Shown here: piece after piece, positions 1-11,279 of the stretch
Layout of the letters: each line of letters begins with the position of its first letter
Position numbering within the stretch: position 1 is the first letter of the stretch
Origin: Plasmopara viticola
Lineage: Eukaryota > Oomycota > Peronosporomycetes > Peronosporales > Peronosporaceae
Reading direction: 5' to 3'
DNA: 64,000 nucleotides
Assembly: GCA_001695595.3 (NCBI GenBank)
Contig: MBPM02000159.1
Span: 1 to 64,000, forward strand
Program-made: the position numbers and the translations under genes
The notes under the pieces: generated by a model
The model's input: the letters and a program-made list of their open reading frames with translations, nothing else
Database searches by the model: none
What the model was told of the DNA's origin: nothing

Positions 1-22
1 ATACCAACACTCCTACGCACCG

Positions 23-3000
23 CTAATGCTGGTTGCGCCTTGGTCTGATGCCACTTGCGTATAGCAAGTATTCGAGTCGCTTTCTCCCTAGTCCCTTAGT
101 CAACATGTCCGCAAGCTGGCCCTCCGTCGATACGTATTTCACCACGATGATGTCTCGGGCCACGTTCTCCCGGATGAAGTGGTGACGAATGTCGACGTGC
201 TTGGTCCTAGCATTGTAGCCCGCATTACCAACGTGGCTCCCACTTGCTCATGACCAAGATCCTTGAGCATCGCACGGACCCAAAGCACTTCTTGTGTACA
301 CAAGCTTAAAGCCATGTACTCCGCCTCCGCCGAGCGCAAAGCAACCGTACGCTGATACTTGGACTTAAAGATGACTGGTGCGCCGCCAATCATAACCACC
401 GTCCCTGACACGGAGCGATCGTCAATGTTGCTGCCCGAGTCTGCGTCTGCGTATGCTGTAGCTTGCACCTCACTAGCGCTGCCGTCATATGTAATCACAT
501 ACTCACGTGTCGTCTTGAGATACCGAAGAACACGAATGGCCACCTTCCAATGTTGTTTACCTGGATTCTCCAAAATTCGTGAAAATTGGGTGATGACATA
601 CGCCACATCTGGGCGCGTACATGTCGTGATATATAACACACATCCGATCAACGACGTGTACGGTTTCGACTGCATTTCTGCTCTCTCGACTTCCGTCGTT
701 GGTGATTGCATCTTTGACAGCTTAAACCGGACTCACATTAGCCACTGCCTTTGCGTCCTCTTGGTTGAAACGGCTGACCACATCATCGATGTATCGAGTG
801 TGTCGAATCATCAGCGTACTGCCGTTGCGGTCGTGATCGATCTCCATACCAAGAATAATTTAGCCTTGCCTAGCTCCTTCATCCGAAAAACCTCTTGAGT
901 GCTGTCTTGGCCTCTTGGATCTCCCTGCTGGTCTTGGCGGCAATGATCATGTCTTCAACGTAGAGACACACATAGACGTAGTTGCTATCTCGACTCTTGA
1001 CGTAGACACACTGATCTGCTCCGCTGCTACAAAATCCAATCTATAAAAACACAGCATGTATCGTCATGTTCCACGCACTTGCAGCCTGCTTGAGACCGTA
1101 GATCGCCTTGTCCAACTTGCACATCATTTTTCTCGGCATTGGCTATGCCATTTGGCACTTCCATGTACACGACTTCCTTGAGATCACTATTCAGGAACGT
1201 CGCGTCTGCATCCAGCTGCTCAGTTACGAACCCATTCGCCACCACCACAGCTAGCACGACCCTGATCGAGTTCTTGTTTGCCACGGGCGAGTACGTCTCG
1301 AAGAAGTTGACACCAAATTTCTGCTTGAACCCCTTAGCGACGAGTCGAGCCTTGTAGCGCACCACTTGTCCGTGCTCGTTCCGCTTCTTGGCGATATATA
1401 TCTACAACCGATTGTCGAATGTCTTGTCGTCTTGGTACCAGCGTCCAGGATCCGTTATCCGCGTGCGCCTTGAGCTCCGCTTGCGTCGCCTGGTTCCATT
1501 TGCAATTGTCGCTGCTTTTTAGCGCTTGACTGTATGTTGATGGAGCGTCGTCCGCCTCACCAACAGTTGCAGCATAGGCCAATACAGCCTCTGCAATAAG
1601 ACTTTCATCATCAAATCTTGCACACTTCGGAGAAGGTGGTTTATCGCTGCCTTTGACGCGTCTTCACTGCCATCACCATCCTCTAGCATCAGCGCTCTGT
1701 CTCGTAAGCGTCTTGATCGATCCATCTCCGGTTGAAACACCAACCGGTTTTCCTGAAAAGCTTGTCTCGGAACGTGATATTCCGTTATCTCATCACCTCT
1801 TGTTTCTTGAGTTTCTGGACCTAGTATTTGAGGTATGATGATATTTGTATCACATAAAGTCGATTCCATCTCGTCCATCTCGATATCAGAAGCGCTTTCT
1901 TCGACATCTTCCATTGTCTCGTCTCTATCTGATTGACGAACCATCGGAATCACTGCTTCGTCAGTGTCCCAAATATGCTTGACGATTGATTATTTCTTCG
2001 ATACCATTGTGTCGTATATGCCTTCAACTTCCCGCTCGTCTAGTCTTATGGAGCGTGATATGACAACCTTCGACCTTTCCAGATCGAACACGCTGTATCC
2101 TTTGGTGTTCTTCGCGTACCCGAGGAACATACACCGAAAACTCTTTAACTCGAGTTTCGTCCTCTTGGCATCGTCAATATGAGCATAGCCTTGCGATCCA
2201 AACACACGCAAATGCTCAATCCTTGGCTTCAACTGGAAACCCAACTCGAACGGTGTGACGCCCGAATTCGCAGAGTTTGTGGATCTGATGATCAAGTACA
2301 CAGCCGTACTCACCGCCTCTGCCCACCACTGCATGCCGACACCCTTGTAGTACAGCATACTCCTTGCCTTTTCCATGATCGTGCGGTTCATGCGTTCAGC
2401 AACGCCGTTCTGCTGCGGGCTATACGGTACTGTCCGCTGGTGCACGATACCATTACGGGCACATATATCGGCAATCTTCTTGTTGACGAACTCCGCCCGT
2501 TGTCCGACCGTATACACTTTATGCGCTTGCCCCATTGATTCTCGTAGAATGCCTTGAACTCGCTAAGTTTTGCGGCCACCTCGCTTTTGTGCTTCATAAA
2601 ACACGCTACCACAAATCTTGAGTAGTCGTCCACGAACGTCAACACGAATCTTGCACCACCCTTTGAGACCGTCTTCATCGGTTCCATCACGTCTGTGTGC
2701 ACAAGCTCTAACACACGTGACGTTCTTGTCAGTGGCCGAGACGGGAAGGTATCGACCGTCTGTTTGCCCTTCATGCAACCACTGCACAGCTTCTTAACGC
2801 TCTGCTTCACCGCTGGCATATCGCTCGTAGCGCGCTGTGTCTTGTCCATACCAGCTTTTCCGGGTGTCCCAAGCGAGCATGCCAAAGTTCCCACTCATTC
2901 ATAGCCCCTGAGTATTCCACAAGCCGAGCTTCTTCTTGCTCATAATCCTGGAAGGATGCCTTACCAATCTTCTTGCCGCTTGCAATCGCGCGCTTGGCAC

Positions 3001-3345
3001 TCCAAATGACGCAGGATGGCTTTGATTCTCCACCCTCATGCCTCGTCCTGCCAATTTTCCAACTGACATCAGTCGTCTATCGAGTTCTGGTATGTGCAGG
3101 ACCTCGACCATCTTGAACCGTAGACCGTCCGGACCTTTCAGTTTGACTGTTCCCACTCCAGCCACTTGCAGCTTCTTACCATTAGCAATAGAGACTTCTT
3201 GACCAGTCTTTAACTCCTTGTACTCAAAACGATCGCTCCGATGTGGTGTCATATGCGACGTAGCCCCAATGTCGATGAGCCATTCTTCGCATCGCAGCTC
3301 ACCAGCAGCAAACACAGCACCTTCTCCCTCGGCATCGCTACGCTT
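23..3345 (-). pseudogene. pol (PR-IN-RT-RNase H) of element A
   Basis: The protease motif reads WLIDIGATSHMTP, so the catalytic DSG is DIG. The integrase zinc-binding part and TDVMEPM are recognisable, but the frame breaks after RSDNG. YSPQQNGVAERMNRT, the copia integrase E motif, follows in another frame. The RT region is interrupted by TAG in the segment ending CCVFIDWIL and has YVED instead of YVDD. RNase H keeps AEAEYMALSLCTQEVLW but carries RSAEAEY, and a 33-bp deletion near 228 removes part of the WEANQGAIELANN segment. The final stop (TAG, 23-25) precedes the polypurine tract by a few bases. Confidence 0.9.
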
Positions 3346-3809
3346 CGGGCCGTCCCGCTTATAGTGTCCGACTTGGCCACATTTAAAACATTGCGAAAGT
3401 CATCGACAGGCTCTCCAAGTGTCTGGAGGCCGACAACAAGCTCATCAGAAGCATCCAAGTGCTTCGACATCGTCGAACCACTCTCCGTCTTGAAATCATG
3501 CAGACGACATGTCATCTCGACACGGTTGTGGAGCGTGGTTCGGTTGTAGAAGTCCCGCAAGATGACCCACGCGTGCATCGCCGTTGTTGCCGATCGTATC
3601 TTGGTCTGGTGTTGCAGCTCTATGCCTTGAGCAATGATACCCAGTGCCTTAGCGTCGTTGAACATCCAGGATTCAGTCATCTCTTCCTCTTTCGTGATGA
3701 CTTGGACGTGCGCCAGCAATCCCTTGCGCGCCAACGTCATGCGCATGTTGAACTCCCAGTGGAAGTAGGTTCCGCTACCCAGGAGGACTTGACTTAGCTT
3801 GCTTGTCAT
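3345..3809 (-). pseudogene. gag of element A (internally deleted)
   Basis: Copia Gag (UBN2/gag-polypeptide type) starts MTSKLSQVLLGSG with the family motif YFHWEFNMRMTLARKG, then the helical region with DFYNRTTLHNRVEMT. After GEPVDD the frame jumps straight to the zinc knuckle sequence. About 250 nt that encode the rest of Gag in element E are missing. The deletion shifts frame, so the CCHC knuckle is not in frame with the N-terminus. All family 1 copies with this region in the window share the deletion. Confidence 0.88.
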
Positions 3810-3858
3810 GGTGGGCGTGGCGACTGGTGGTCTTGAAACCTTTTTGCGGCTGTTAAAC

Positions 3859-4135
3859 TATTGAGTTGGACCGCTTGTGTGGTTGAAAGCAAATTGTGAA
3901 GTGAATATATATTGGTCCTTAGTTCGCAAACTGCTTGCTACCTCTAAGCCACTCATTCCATATACTAGATAAACTATACCGGCCACATGGTTTATCTAGA
4001 CCAATGAAAGCCTTTCGAACCTTTTTAAGGCTTCTAGAAGCGTTTGGAAGCTTCTCCTGTGATGTCACACCGTGAAGTCATGACTATATCAAAGTATACG
4101 TAATCATACCAGCATTAGGTAGTGTAATACCAACA
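3859..4135 (-). repeat. 5' LTR of element A
   Basis: The 277-bp LTR starts TGTTGG and ends CAATA on the minus strand. It matches the B 5' LTR in mirror image over its full length. The two CRE-like sites are mutated (TGACTTCA, TGACATCA) and the central GAA of the heat-shock-like array is AAC. A TATA-like TATATATT lies about 50 bp before the LTR end. Confidence 0.9.
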
Positions 4136-5299
4136 TCAGCCTTAACAAATTCTTCCATAGAAGCTGACTCTCACGAAATATGCGTTAACGCGAAGCTTGA
4201 ATTTATACTTAGGGAGTAGTTGTACTCAAAACATTGCGCCGGCGATTTTTCTCCTCATCGTAAATTACCACCGAGACCATTCCTTAAACCTTCTTTCGAT
4301 ACAGCATCAATGTCACCGACACAACTTCTCGACCACCTTAGAGCGAGAGCCACGACTTTTTGATAATAGGGTAGTTTGAGAACCGCTCAACTATTGAGAT
4401 CAAGCCCCTTTTTTTTTAACGACGCAACCTTTTGACATAGCTTATAGCGAGTGCATGGGCCACAGGTTTGCTGGCTCAACTTGCTGCTGATGTCGGCATT
4501 TACATCAAGCCTCATACTTTAAATCCAACTCTTCTTTGTTTTGGACTGGAGGTTAAGTAAAAGTCCACTGACTTGCTCTTAAACGCAACAAACTGAACAA
4601 CAATCCAAGACTCGCTCTTGTTAAAACGGCTGTTATTGTCAGTAGCGGACTTTGCTGCGTGTACAGGTACAATCAAACAACGTAGACGTCTAGCATGTGC
4701 AACATCAGCAGTACAATTTGGATATTTGGCAGCAATCTGCTTTTAATGATGACGCAGACTGCAGTTACAATTTCCTCCCCTTCTATTTATGGCCCCTAAT
4801 CTAATTAGCAGAATTCTCTGGAAGCTTATCTGGTGACAAAGGCACTTGCTCCTTTGCCTCGGCTGGGAATGTGACAATGTCAATATGCACGTTCTCGAAT
4901 CCACAAGATGAAAATTAAAAGAAACAGCCGTGGTATTTTTTCTCGTATGAAATTGCTCTTGACTGGTTTTTCGATCTCACCCAGTGGTTGCACTGTAGGA
5001 CACGTAGACAGGTTTTGCATCAAATGAATTAGCTCTGCAAGGAGTTGACGAACGCATAAAGAGAGTTCGAAGATAGCATTCTTTTTGAAGGCTTTCTGGT
5101 ATTAAAATTGTAGAAGTGGAACCTTGTTCAGCCTTAGCATTATTGTATACTTACATCGCACTCAATCTGCTTGACTGCGCGTTATCTTTACCATAAGGCT
5201 TTGCTTTAGTTGTCGACTTGGCTATATTGCATGCACAAAGATCGCACTTTGGTTCTTTTCTGGCCTCAAGTATTTTGTAGTGGGCTGACTTAACGTGAT
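4136..5299. other. Spacer between head-to-head elements A and B
   Basis: These 1164 bp lie between two divergent 5' LTRs. No convincing coding region is seen; open frames are 60 codons or shorter. It is not palindromic itself. A near-identical copy in the same orientation lies at 40884-42048 between F and G, so the whole A-spacer-B composite was duplicated as a unit. I do not recognise its origin. Confidence 0.8.
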
Positions 5300-5576
5300 T
5301 GTTGGTATTACACTACCTAATGCTGGTATGATTACGTATACTTTGATATAGTCATGACTTCACGGTGTGACATCACAGGAGAAGCTTCCAAACGCTTCTA
5401 GAAGCCTTAAAAAGGTTCGAAAGGCTTTCATTGGTCTAGATAAACCATGTGGCCGGTATAGTTTATCTAGTATATGGAATGAGTGGCTTAGAGGTAGCAA
5501 GCAGTTTGCGAACTAAGGACCAATATATATTCACTTCACAATTTGCTTTCAACCACACAAGCGGTCCAACTCAATA
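5300..5576 (+). repeat. 5' LTR of element B
   Basis: 277 bp, TGTTGG to CAATA, the mirror of the A 5' LTR. The heat-shock-like GAA/TTC array at 5381-5418 has lost its third unit (AAC at 5391) and its unit at 5411. The CRE-like sites are degraded. Confidence 0.9.
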
Positions 5577-5625
5577 GTTTAACAGCCGCAAAAAGGTTTC
5601 AAGACCACCAGTCGCCACGCCCACC

Positions 5626-6086
5626 ATGACAAGCAAGCTAAGTCAAGTCCTCCTGGGTAGCGGAACCTACTTCCACTGGGAGTTCAACATGCGCATGACG
5701 TTGGCGCGCAAGGGATTGCTGGCGCACGTCCAAGTCATCACGAAAGAGGAAGAGATGACTGAATCCTGGCTGTTCAACGACGCTAAGGCACTGGGTATCA
5801 TTGCTCAAGGCATAGAGCTGCAACACCAGACCAAGATACGATCGGCAACAACGGCGATGCACGCGTGGGTCATCTTGCGGGACTTCTACAACCGAACCAC
5901 GCTCCACAACCGTGTCGAGATGACACGTCGTCTGCATGATTTCAAGACGTAGAGTGGTTCGACGATGTCGAAGCACTTGGATGCTTCTGATGAGCTTGTT
6001 GTCGGCCTCCAGACACTTGGAGAGCCTGTCGATGACTCTCGCAATGTTTTAAATGTGGCCAAGTCGGACACTATAAGCGGGACTGC
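5626..6086 (+). pseudogene. gag of element B
   Basis: ATG at 5626 gives MTSKLSQVLLGSG. The frame ends at TAG 5950-5952, where A and G read through, then resumes. After GEPVDD the shared internal deletion (about 83 codons compared with E) leads directly into a locally intact CCHC zinc knuckle, CFKCGQVGHYKRDC at 6045-6086, which is out of frame with the N-terminal part but in frame with protease. Confidence 0.9.
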
Positions 6087-9000
6087 CCGAAGCGTAGCGA
6101 TGCCGAGGGAGAAGGTGCTGTGTTTGCTGCTGGTGAGCTGCGATGCGAAGAATGGCTCATCGACATTGGGGCTACGTCGCATATGACACCACATCGGAGC
6201 GATCGTTTTGAGTACAAGGAGTTAAAGACTGGTCAAGAAGTCTCTATTGCTGATGGTAAGAAGCTGCAAGTGGCTGGAGTGGGAACAGTCAAACTGAAAG
6301 GTCCGGACGGTCTACGGTTCAAGATGGTCGAGGTCCTGCACATACCAGAACTCGATAGACGACTGATGTCAGTTGGAAAATTGGCAGGACGAGGCATGAG
6401 GGTGGAGAATCAAAGCCCATCCTGCGTCATTTGGAGTGCCAAGCGCGCGATTGCAAGCGGCAAGAAGATTGGTAAGGCATCCTTCCAGGACTATGAGCAA
6501 GAAGAAGCTCGGCTTGTGGAATACTCAGGGGCTATGAATGAGTGGGAACTTTGGCATGCTCGCTTGGGACACCCCGGAAAAGCTGGTATGGACAAGACAC
6601 AGCGCGCTACGAGTGATATGCCAGCGGTGAAGCAGAGCGTTAAGAAGCTGTGCAGTGGTTGCATGAAGGGCAAACAGACGGTCGATACCTTCCCGTCTCA
6701 GCCACTGACAAGAACGTCACGTGTGTTAGAGCTTGCGCACACAGACGTGATGGAACCGATGAAGACGGTCTCAAAGGGTGGTGCAAGATTCGTGTTGACG
6801 TTCGTGGACGACTACTCAAGATTTGTGGTAGCGTGTTTTATGAAGCACAAAAGCGAGGTGGCCGCAAAACTTAGCGATTTCAAGGCATTCTACGAGAATC
6901 AATGGGGCAAGCGCATAAAGTGTATACGGTCGGACAACGGGCCGGAGTTCGTCAACAAGAAGATTGCCGATATATGTGCCCGTAATGGTATCGTGCACCA
7001 GCGGACAGTACCGTATAGCCCGCAGCAGAACGGCGTTGCTGAACGCATGAACCGCACGATCATGGAAAAGGCAAGGAGTATGCTGTACTACAAGGGTGTC
7101 GGCATGCAGTGGTGGGCAGAGGCGGTGAGTACGGCTGTGTACTTGATCATCAGATCCACAAACTCTGCGAATTCGGGCGTCACACCGTTCGAGTTGGGTT
7201 TCCAGTTGAAGCCAAGGATTGAGCATTTGCGTGTGTTTGGATCGCAAGGCTATGCTCATATTGACGATGCCAAGAGGACGAAACTCGAGTTAAAGAGTTT
7301 TCGGTGTATGTTCCTCGGGTACGCGGAGAACACCAAAGGATACAGCGTGTTCGATCTGGAAAGGTCGAAGGTTGTCATATCACGCTCCATAAGACTAGAC
7401 GAGCGGGAAGTTGAAGGCATATACGACACAATGGTATCGAAGAAATAATCAATCGTCAAGCATATTTGGGACACTGACGAAGCAGTGATTCCGATGGTTC
7501 GTCAATCAGATAGAGACGAGACAATGGAAGATGTCGAAGAAAGCGCTTCTGATATCGAGATGGACGAGATGGAATCGACTTTATGTGATACAAATATCAT
7601 CATACCTCAAATACTAGGTCCAGAAACTCAAGAAACAAGAGGTGATGAGATAACGGAAATCACGTTCCGAGACAAGCTTTTCAGGAAAACCGGTTGGTTT
7701 TCAACCGGAGATGGATCGATCAAGACGCTTACGAGACAGAGCGCTGATGCTAGAGGATGGTGATGGCAGTGAAGACGCGTCAAAGGGCAGCGATAAACCA
7801 CCTTCTCCGAACTGTGCAAGATTTGATGATGAAGGTCTTATTGCAGAGGCTGTATTGGCCTATACTGCAACTGTTGGTGAGGCGGACGACGCTCCATCAA
7901 CATACAGTCAAGCGTTAAAAAGCAGCGACGATTGCAAATGGAACCAGGCGACGCAAGCGGAGCTCAAGGCGCACGCGGATAACGGATCCTGGACGCTGGT
8001 ACCAAGACGACAAGACATTCCAAAAAAAATCGGTTGTAGATGGATATTCGCCAAGAAGCGAAATGAGCACGGACAAGTGGTTCGCTACAAGGCTCGACTC
8101 GTCGCTATGGCATTCAAGCAGAAATCTGGTGTCGACTTCTTCGAGACGTACTCGCTCGTGGCAAACAAGAACTCGACCAGGGTCGTGCTAGCTGTGGTGG
8201 TGGCGAATGGGTTCGTAACTGAGCAGCTGGATGCAGACGCGGCGTTCCTGAATAGTGATCTTAAGGAAGTCGTGTACATGGAAGCGCCAAATGGCATAGC
8301 CAATGCCGAGAAAAATGATGTGCAAGTTGGACAAGGCGATCTACGGTCTCAAGCAGGCTGCAAGTGCGTGGAACATGACGATACATGCTGTGTTTTTATA
8401 GATTGGATTTTGTAGCAGCGGAGCAGATCAGTGTGTCTACGTCAAGAGTCGAGATAGCAACTACGTCTATGTGTGTCTCTACGTTGACGACATGATCATT
8501 GCCGCCAAGACCAGCAGGGAGATCCAAGAGGCCAAGACAGCACTCAAGAGGTTTTTCGGATGAAGGAGCTAGGCAAGGCTAAATTTATTCTTGGTATGGA
8601 GATCGATCACGACCGCAACGGCAGTACGCTGATGATTCGACACACTCGATACATCGATGATGTGGTCAGCCGTTTCAACCAAGAGGACGCAGAGGCAGTG
8701 GCTAATGTGAGTCCGGTTTAAAGCTGTCAAAGATGCAATCACCAACGACGGAAGTCGAGAGAGCAGAAATGCAGTCGAAACCGTACACGTCGTTGATCGG
8801 ATGTGTGTTATATATCACGACATGTACGCGCCCAGATGTGGCGTATGTCATCACCCAATTTTCACGATTTTTGGAGAATCCAGGTAAACAACATTGGAAG
8901 GTGGCCATTCGTGTTCTTCGGTATCTCAAGACGACACGTGAGTATGTGATTACATATGACGGCAGCGCTAGTGAGGTGCAAGCTACAGCATACGCAGACG

Positions 9001-9458
9001 CAGACTCGGGCAGCAACATTGACGATCGCTCCGTGTCAGGGACGGTGGTTATGATTGGCGGCGCACCAGTCATCTTTAAGTCCAAGTATCAGCGTACGGT
9101 TGCTTTGCGCTCGGCGGAGGCGGAGTACATGGCTTTAAGCTTGTGTACACAAGAAGTGCTTTGGGTCCGTGCGATGCTCAAGGATCTTGGTCATGAGCAA
9201 GTGGGAGCCACGTTGGTCTGGGAAGCCAATCAAGGTGCGATCGAACTTGCAAATAATGCGGGCTACAATGCTAGGACCAAGCACGTCGACATTCGTCACC
9301 ACTTCATCCGGGAGAACGTGGCCCGAGACATCATCGTGGTGAAATACGTATCGACGGAGGGCCAGCTTGCGGACATGTTGACTAAGGGACTAGGGACAAA
9401 GCGACTCGAATACTTGCTATACGCAAGTGGCATCAGACCAAGGCGCAACCAGCATTAG
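6045..9458 (+). pseudogene. pol of element B
   Basis: One frame runs from the zinc knuckle through protease and integrase to a stop at 7446-7448. The protease site is DIG. The integrase has its zinc residues in WHARLGHPG and CSGCMKGK, then TDVMEPM, RSDNGPEF and NGVAERMNRT, so D, D and E are all present. RT follows in pieces: 7485-7763, 7711-8415 (ends at a TAG shared with A and H), then YVDDM intact around 8487. RNase H runs 8733-9458. An 8-A run near 8022 coincides with an extra codon region compared with F and G. Confidence 0.92.
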
Positions 9459-9471
9459 CGGTGCGTAGGAG

Positions 9472-9736
9472 TGTTGGTATTACGCTTGTATGATTACGTA
9501 TACTTTGATATAGTCATGACTTCACGGTGTGACATCACAGGAGAAGCTTCCAAACGCTTCTAGAAGCCTTAAAAAGGTTCGAAAGGTTTTCATTGGTCTA
9601 GATAAACCATGTGGCCGGTATAGTTTATCTAGTATATGGAATGAGTGGCTTAGAGGTAGCAAGCAGTTTGCGAACTAAGGACCAATATATATATTCACTT
9701 CACAATTTGCTTCCAACCAAGCGGTCCAACTCAATA
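9472..9736 (+). repeat. 3' LTR of element B
   Basis: 265 bp. It lacks about 12 bp near the start (CACTACCTAATG region) and a few bases near the end compared with the 277-bp LTRs. The H 3' LTR (60933-61197) has the same length and gaps, marking B and H as partners of one inverted duplication. Confidence 0.9.
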
Positions 9737-9827
9737 GCTGACGGCGTACTGAGCTTGTACCATTTAAAAGCTGTCTTCGTTTTCTTTGTCACTCTATTCG
9801 TTGGAAATGAATTGTAAAAAATAGCTC

Positions 9828-10126
9828 ATGCAACCTTTGCGTCACAGCATTGTCGATAGTCATGGTACCGTGGACGCCAGTCAAGGCTCTCAAAGTCTTC
9901 GAACTAAATTTCAAGAGGAAATTGCTGCAGCTGAAGAAAGGGTGGCTTCGCCCATTGTAATTAATGGGCTCTAAGTAAGCCAATCACGAAAATAAAGTCT
10001 TTGCCCCATGAAGCGCGAACAAGAAAAATAAACACTTTGAAAGTGAGAGGATCGAAGAGAATTAATGCATTACCAAATACAAAAACACCATATAACCTGT
10101 TTGTTTGTGGGCTTATGGACTCATGA
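9828..10126 (+). pseudogene. RxLR/EER-like remnant 1, frameshifted
   Basis: This is the frameshifted twin of the open 99-codon ORF at 60542-60841. A single-base difference at about 9970 (CTCTAAGTAAG here, CTCTATAGTAAG there) closes the frame after INGL. Visible parts are DASQGSQSLRTKF, with QSLR at the position where remnants 2 and 3 have RLLR, then AAAEER, then a basic C-terminal part ending FVCGLMDS. The first codons (MQPLRHS) come from the 3' flank of the B element, so no signal peptide is present. I call it a remnant of a secreted effector-like family from the motif pair; function is not shown. Confidence 0.5.
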
Positions 10127-10535
10127 AGAATTGACACAAATCAGCGATGGCTTCGACGGTCGGTTTTAGTTACTTAAATACTTTATCCTTTATTTCAAAA
10201 CCAATTTCTTCTAAGAAACAATTGATAGAATGCACCATACCTTCTTGGTATTATCGGTCGCTGCCAACGAAAGTATAGCTTGCATTCATTGTATTTCTCG
10301 CTAGTGCTTGTTCAAGTAGCACTTATATAGAATTGGCGTCCATAAATCCAGGCGCACATGAAGCCCTTTCATTGTGTCGAGCCAACGAAGCGAGACATTA
10401 ATAGCAATCTATCCTAGCTCGAGCAATAAATTAAGTCAAGCTTGCAAAGTATAGTGGGTTCAATCAAAAGGCCGTTTTGCAGTGAAGTCAACGCTGCTCC
10501 TTGTGTATATTAGAGACTCTGTTTCTATTTTTGAC
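10127..10535. repeat. Intergenic repeats with a fragment of a hypothetical gene family (minus)
   Basis: On the minus strand at about 10350-10490 a decayed third copy of the 12038 gene is seen: LLLELG, then INVSLRWLDT and GLHVRLDLW align with LLELRQ, IGVSLLWINT and GLRVRLRP. The segment near 10250-10280 is one copy of a dispersed motif (GCTGC, AACGAAAGTAT) that recurs near 11310, 13820, 13995 and, inverted, 14920. Nothing else is recognisable. Confidence 0.5.
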
Positions 10536-10615
10536 AAGGCTAGCGCACTCAAGTATGATATGCCCGTTTTAAACGAGTTTTAAACGAGTATGTCATACTT
10601 GAGTGCGTTAGCCTT
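10536..10615. repeat. 80-bp hairpin (inverted repeat)
   Basis: Arms of about 38 bp start AAGGCTAGCGCACTCAAG and end with the near-perfect inverse CTTGAGTGCGTTAGCCTT. The centre holds two direct GTTTTAAACGA units. A copy is at 60051-60130. It is compatible with a very small foldback element or a regulatory cruciform. Confidence 0.75.
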
Positions 10616-10772
10616 AAAGTTAGCTGACTATAAGCAATTTGTAATTATTTTAGACATACCGTACCATATGCCATAGAGCCTAGCACGTGCATAACTTGTC
10701 AACGCGATAACGTAATACAATACAATACAATGCTTAACGAAGACTAAAAAGCAATTTGTTTATATATTAGTC

Positions 10773-11124
10773 ATGCTAATAAGTCATGCTAATATAATAA
10801 CGATCTGCTTTTCAAGTCTGATGGGCAGCCAACTTTGCTCTATAATGCAAACGATCTGCAAGTGGTTTGGTGACAGTCTACGACCAGCACGAACAGTCAC
10901 GTACCGTGAGCGTCAGTCGAGGCTCTTGCGCCTTCGAAGTAAACTCCGAGAGAAAACTGCCGCAGCTGAAGAGAGGGCGTATTACATGCAAGCCAATCGC
11001 GAAAATTGACAATTTGGCATGCCAGCGAGACATGTTAACTCTGATAGCCAAAGGATCTGAGAGAATTGCTGCTGTACCAAAGCCGATAAATGACAATTAC
11101 TTTTACCTGTGGGCATATTTATGA
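10773..11124 (+). pseudogene. RxLR/EER-like remnant 2
   Basis: An open frame 10773-11009 contains RLLR (10920-10931) followed 12 residues later by EER (10968-10976) within KTAAAEERAYY. The spacing and order fit oomycete RxLR-EER effectors. The N-terminus is a weakly hydrophobic stretch (IITICFSSLMGS), not a clear signal peptide. Right after the stop the conserved C-terminal part continues in another frame (PIAKIDNLACQRDML, then AVPKPINDN) to 11124, matching remnant 1. Its inverted twin is 59542-59893. Confidence 0.5.
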
Positions 11125-11279
11125 AGAAGTATAACAAAATAAGAGATGCCTTCAGCCAACAAACCGCCAATCTACACAGATATCGTCTATCTACTGCAAT
11201 GGGGTAAGAGGTTAAAAATGGAAATGCATTTGACTTCCATGGAGAAAAATATTGCAGTCTGAGATCCAATTCAATTCCA

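Larger units (their letters stand above)
1..4135 (-). mobile_element. Ty1/copia element A (family 1), cut by window start
   Basis: Domain order on the minus strand is copia-type: gag, protease, integrase, reverse transcriptase, RNase H. The 5' LTR is at 3859-4135. Only the last 9 bp of the 3' LTR (1-9) are inside the window. The copy is dead: it has the family-1 gag deletion, DSG changed to DIG in the protease, a frameshift right after RSDNG in the integrase, a stop after MVSKK, a stop inside the RT region (end of ORF near 1027) and YVED instead of YVDD. It is head to head with B across the 4136-5299 spacer and closely resembles H. Confidence 0.93.
5300..9736 (+). mobile_element. Ty1/copia element B (family 1), full length but dead
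   Basis: The 5' LTR is 5300-5576 and the 3' LTR 9472-9736. Internal domains run gag-PR-IN-RT-RH. The segment right after the 5' LTR is the likely primer-binding site and resembles that of G and E. RNase H ends in TAG just before a purine tract (GTAGGAG) at the 3' LTR. Lesions include a nonsense codon in gag, the shared gag deletion, DIG in the protease, a stop after MVSKK and a stop in RT. No matching target-site duplication is visible: GTGAT on the left, GCTGA on the right. Confidence 0.94.

Noticed and set aside
4136..5299. Spacer as a protein-coding gene
   Set aside because: The best frame (FAGLLAQLAADVGIYIKPH) runs into stops, and the second copy has stops at the same places.
5290..5305. 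Target-site duplications at family 1 elements
   Set aside because: Flanking pentamers do not match for any element with both ends in the window; the composites were evidently duplicated with their flanks.
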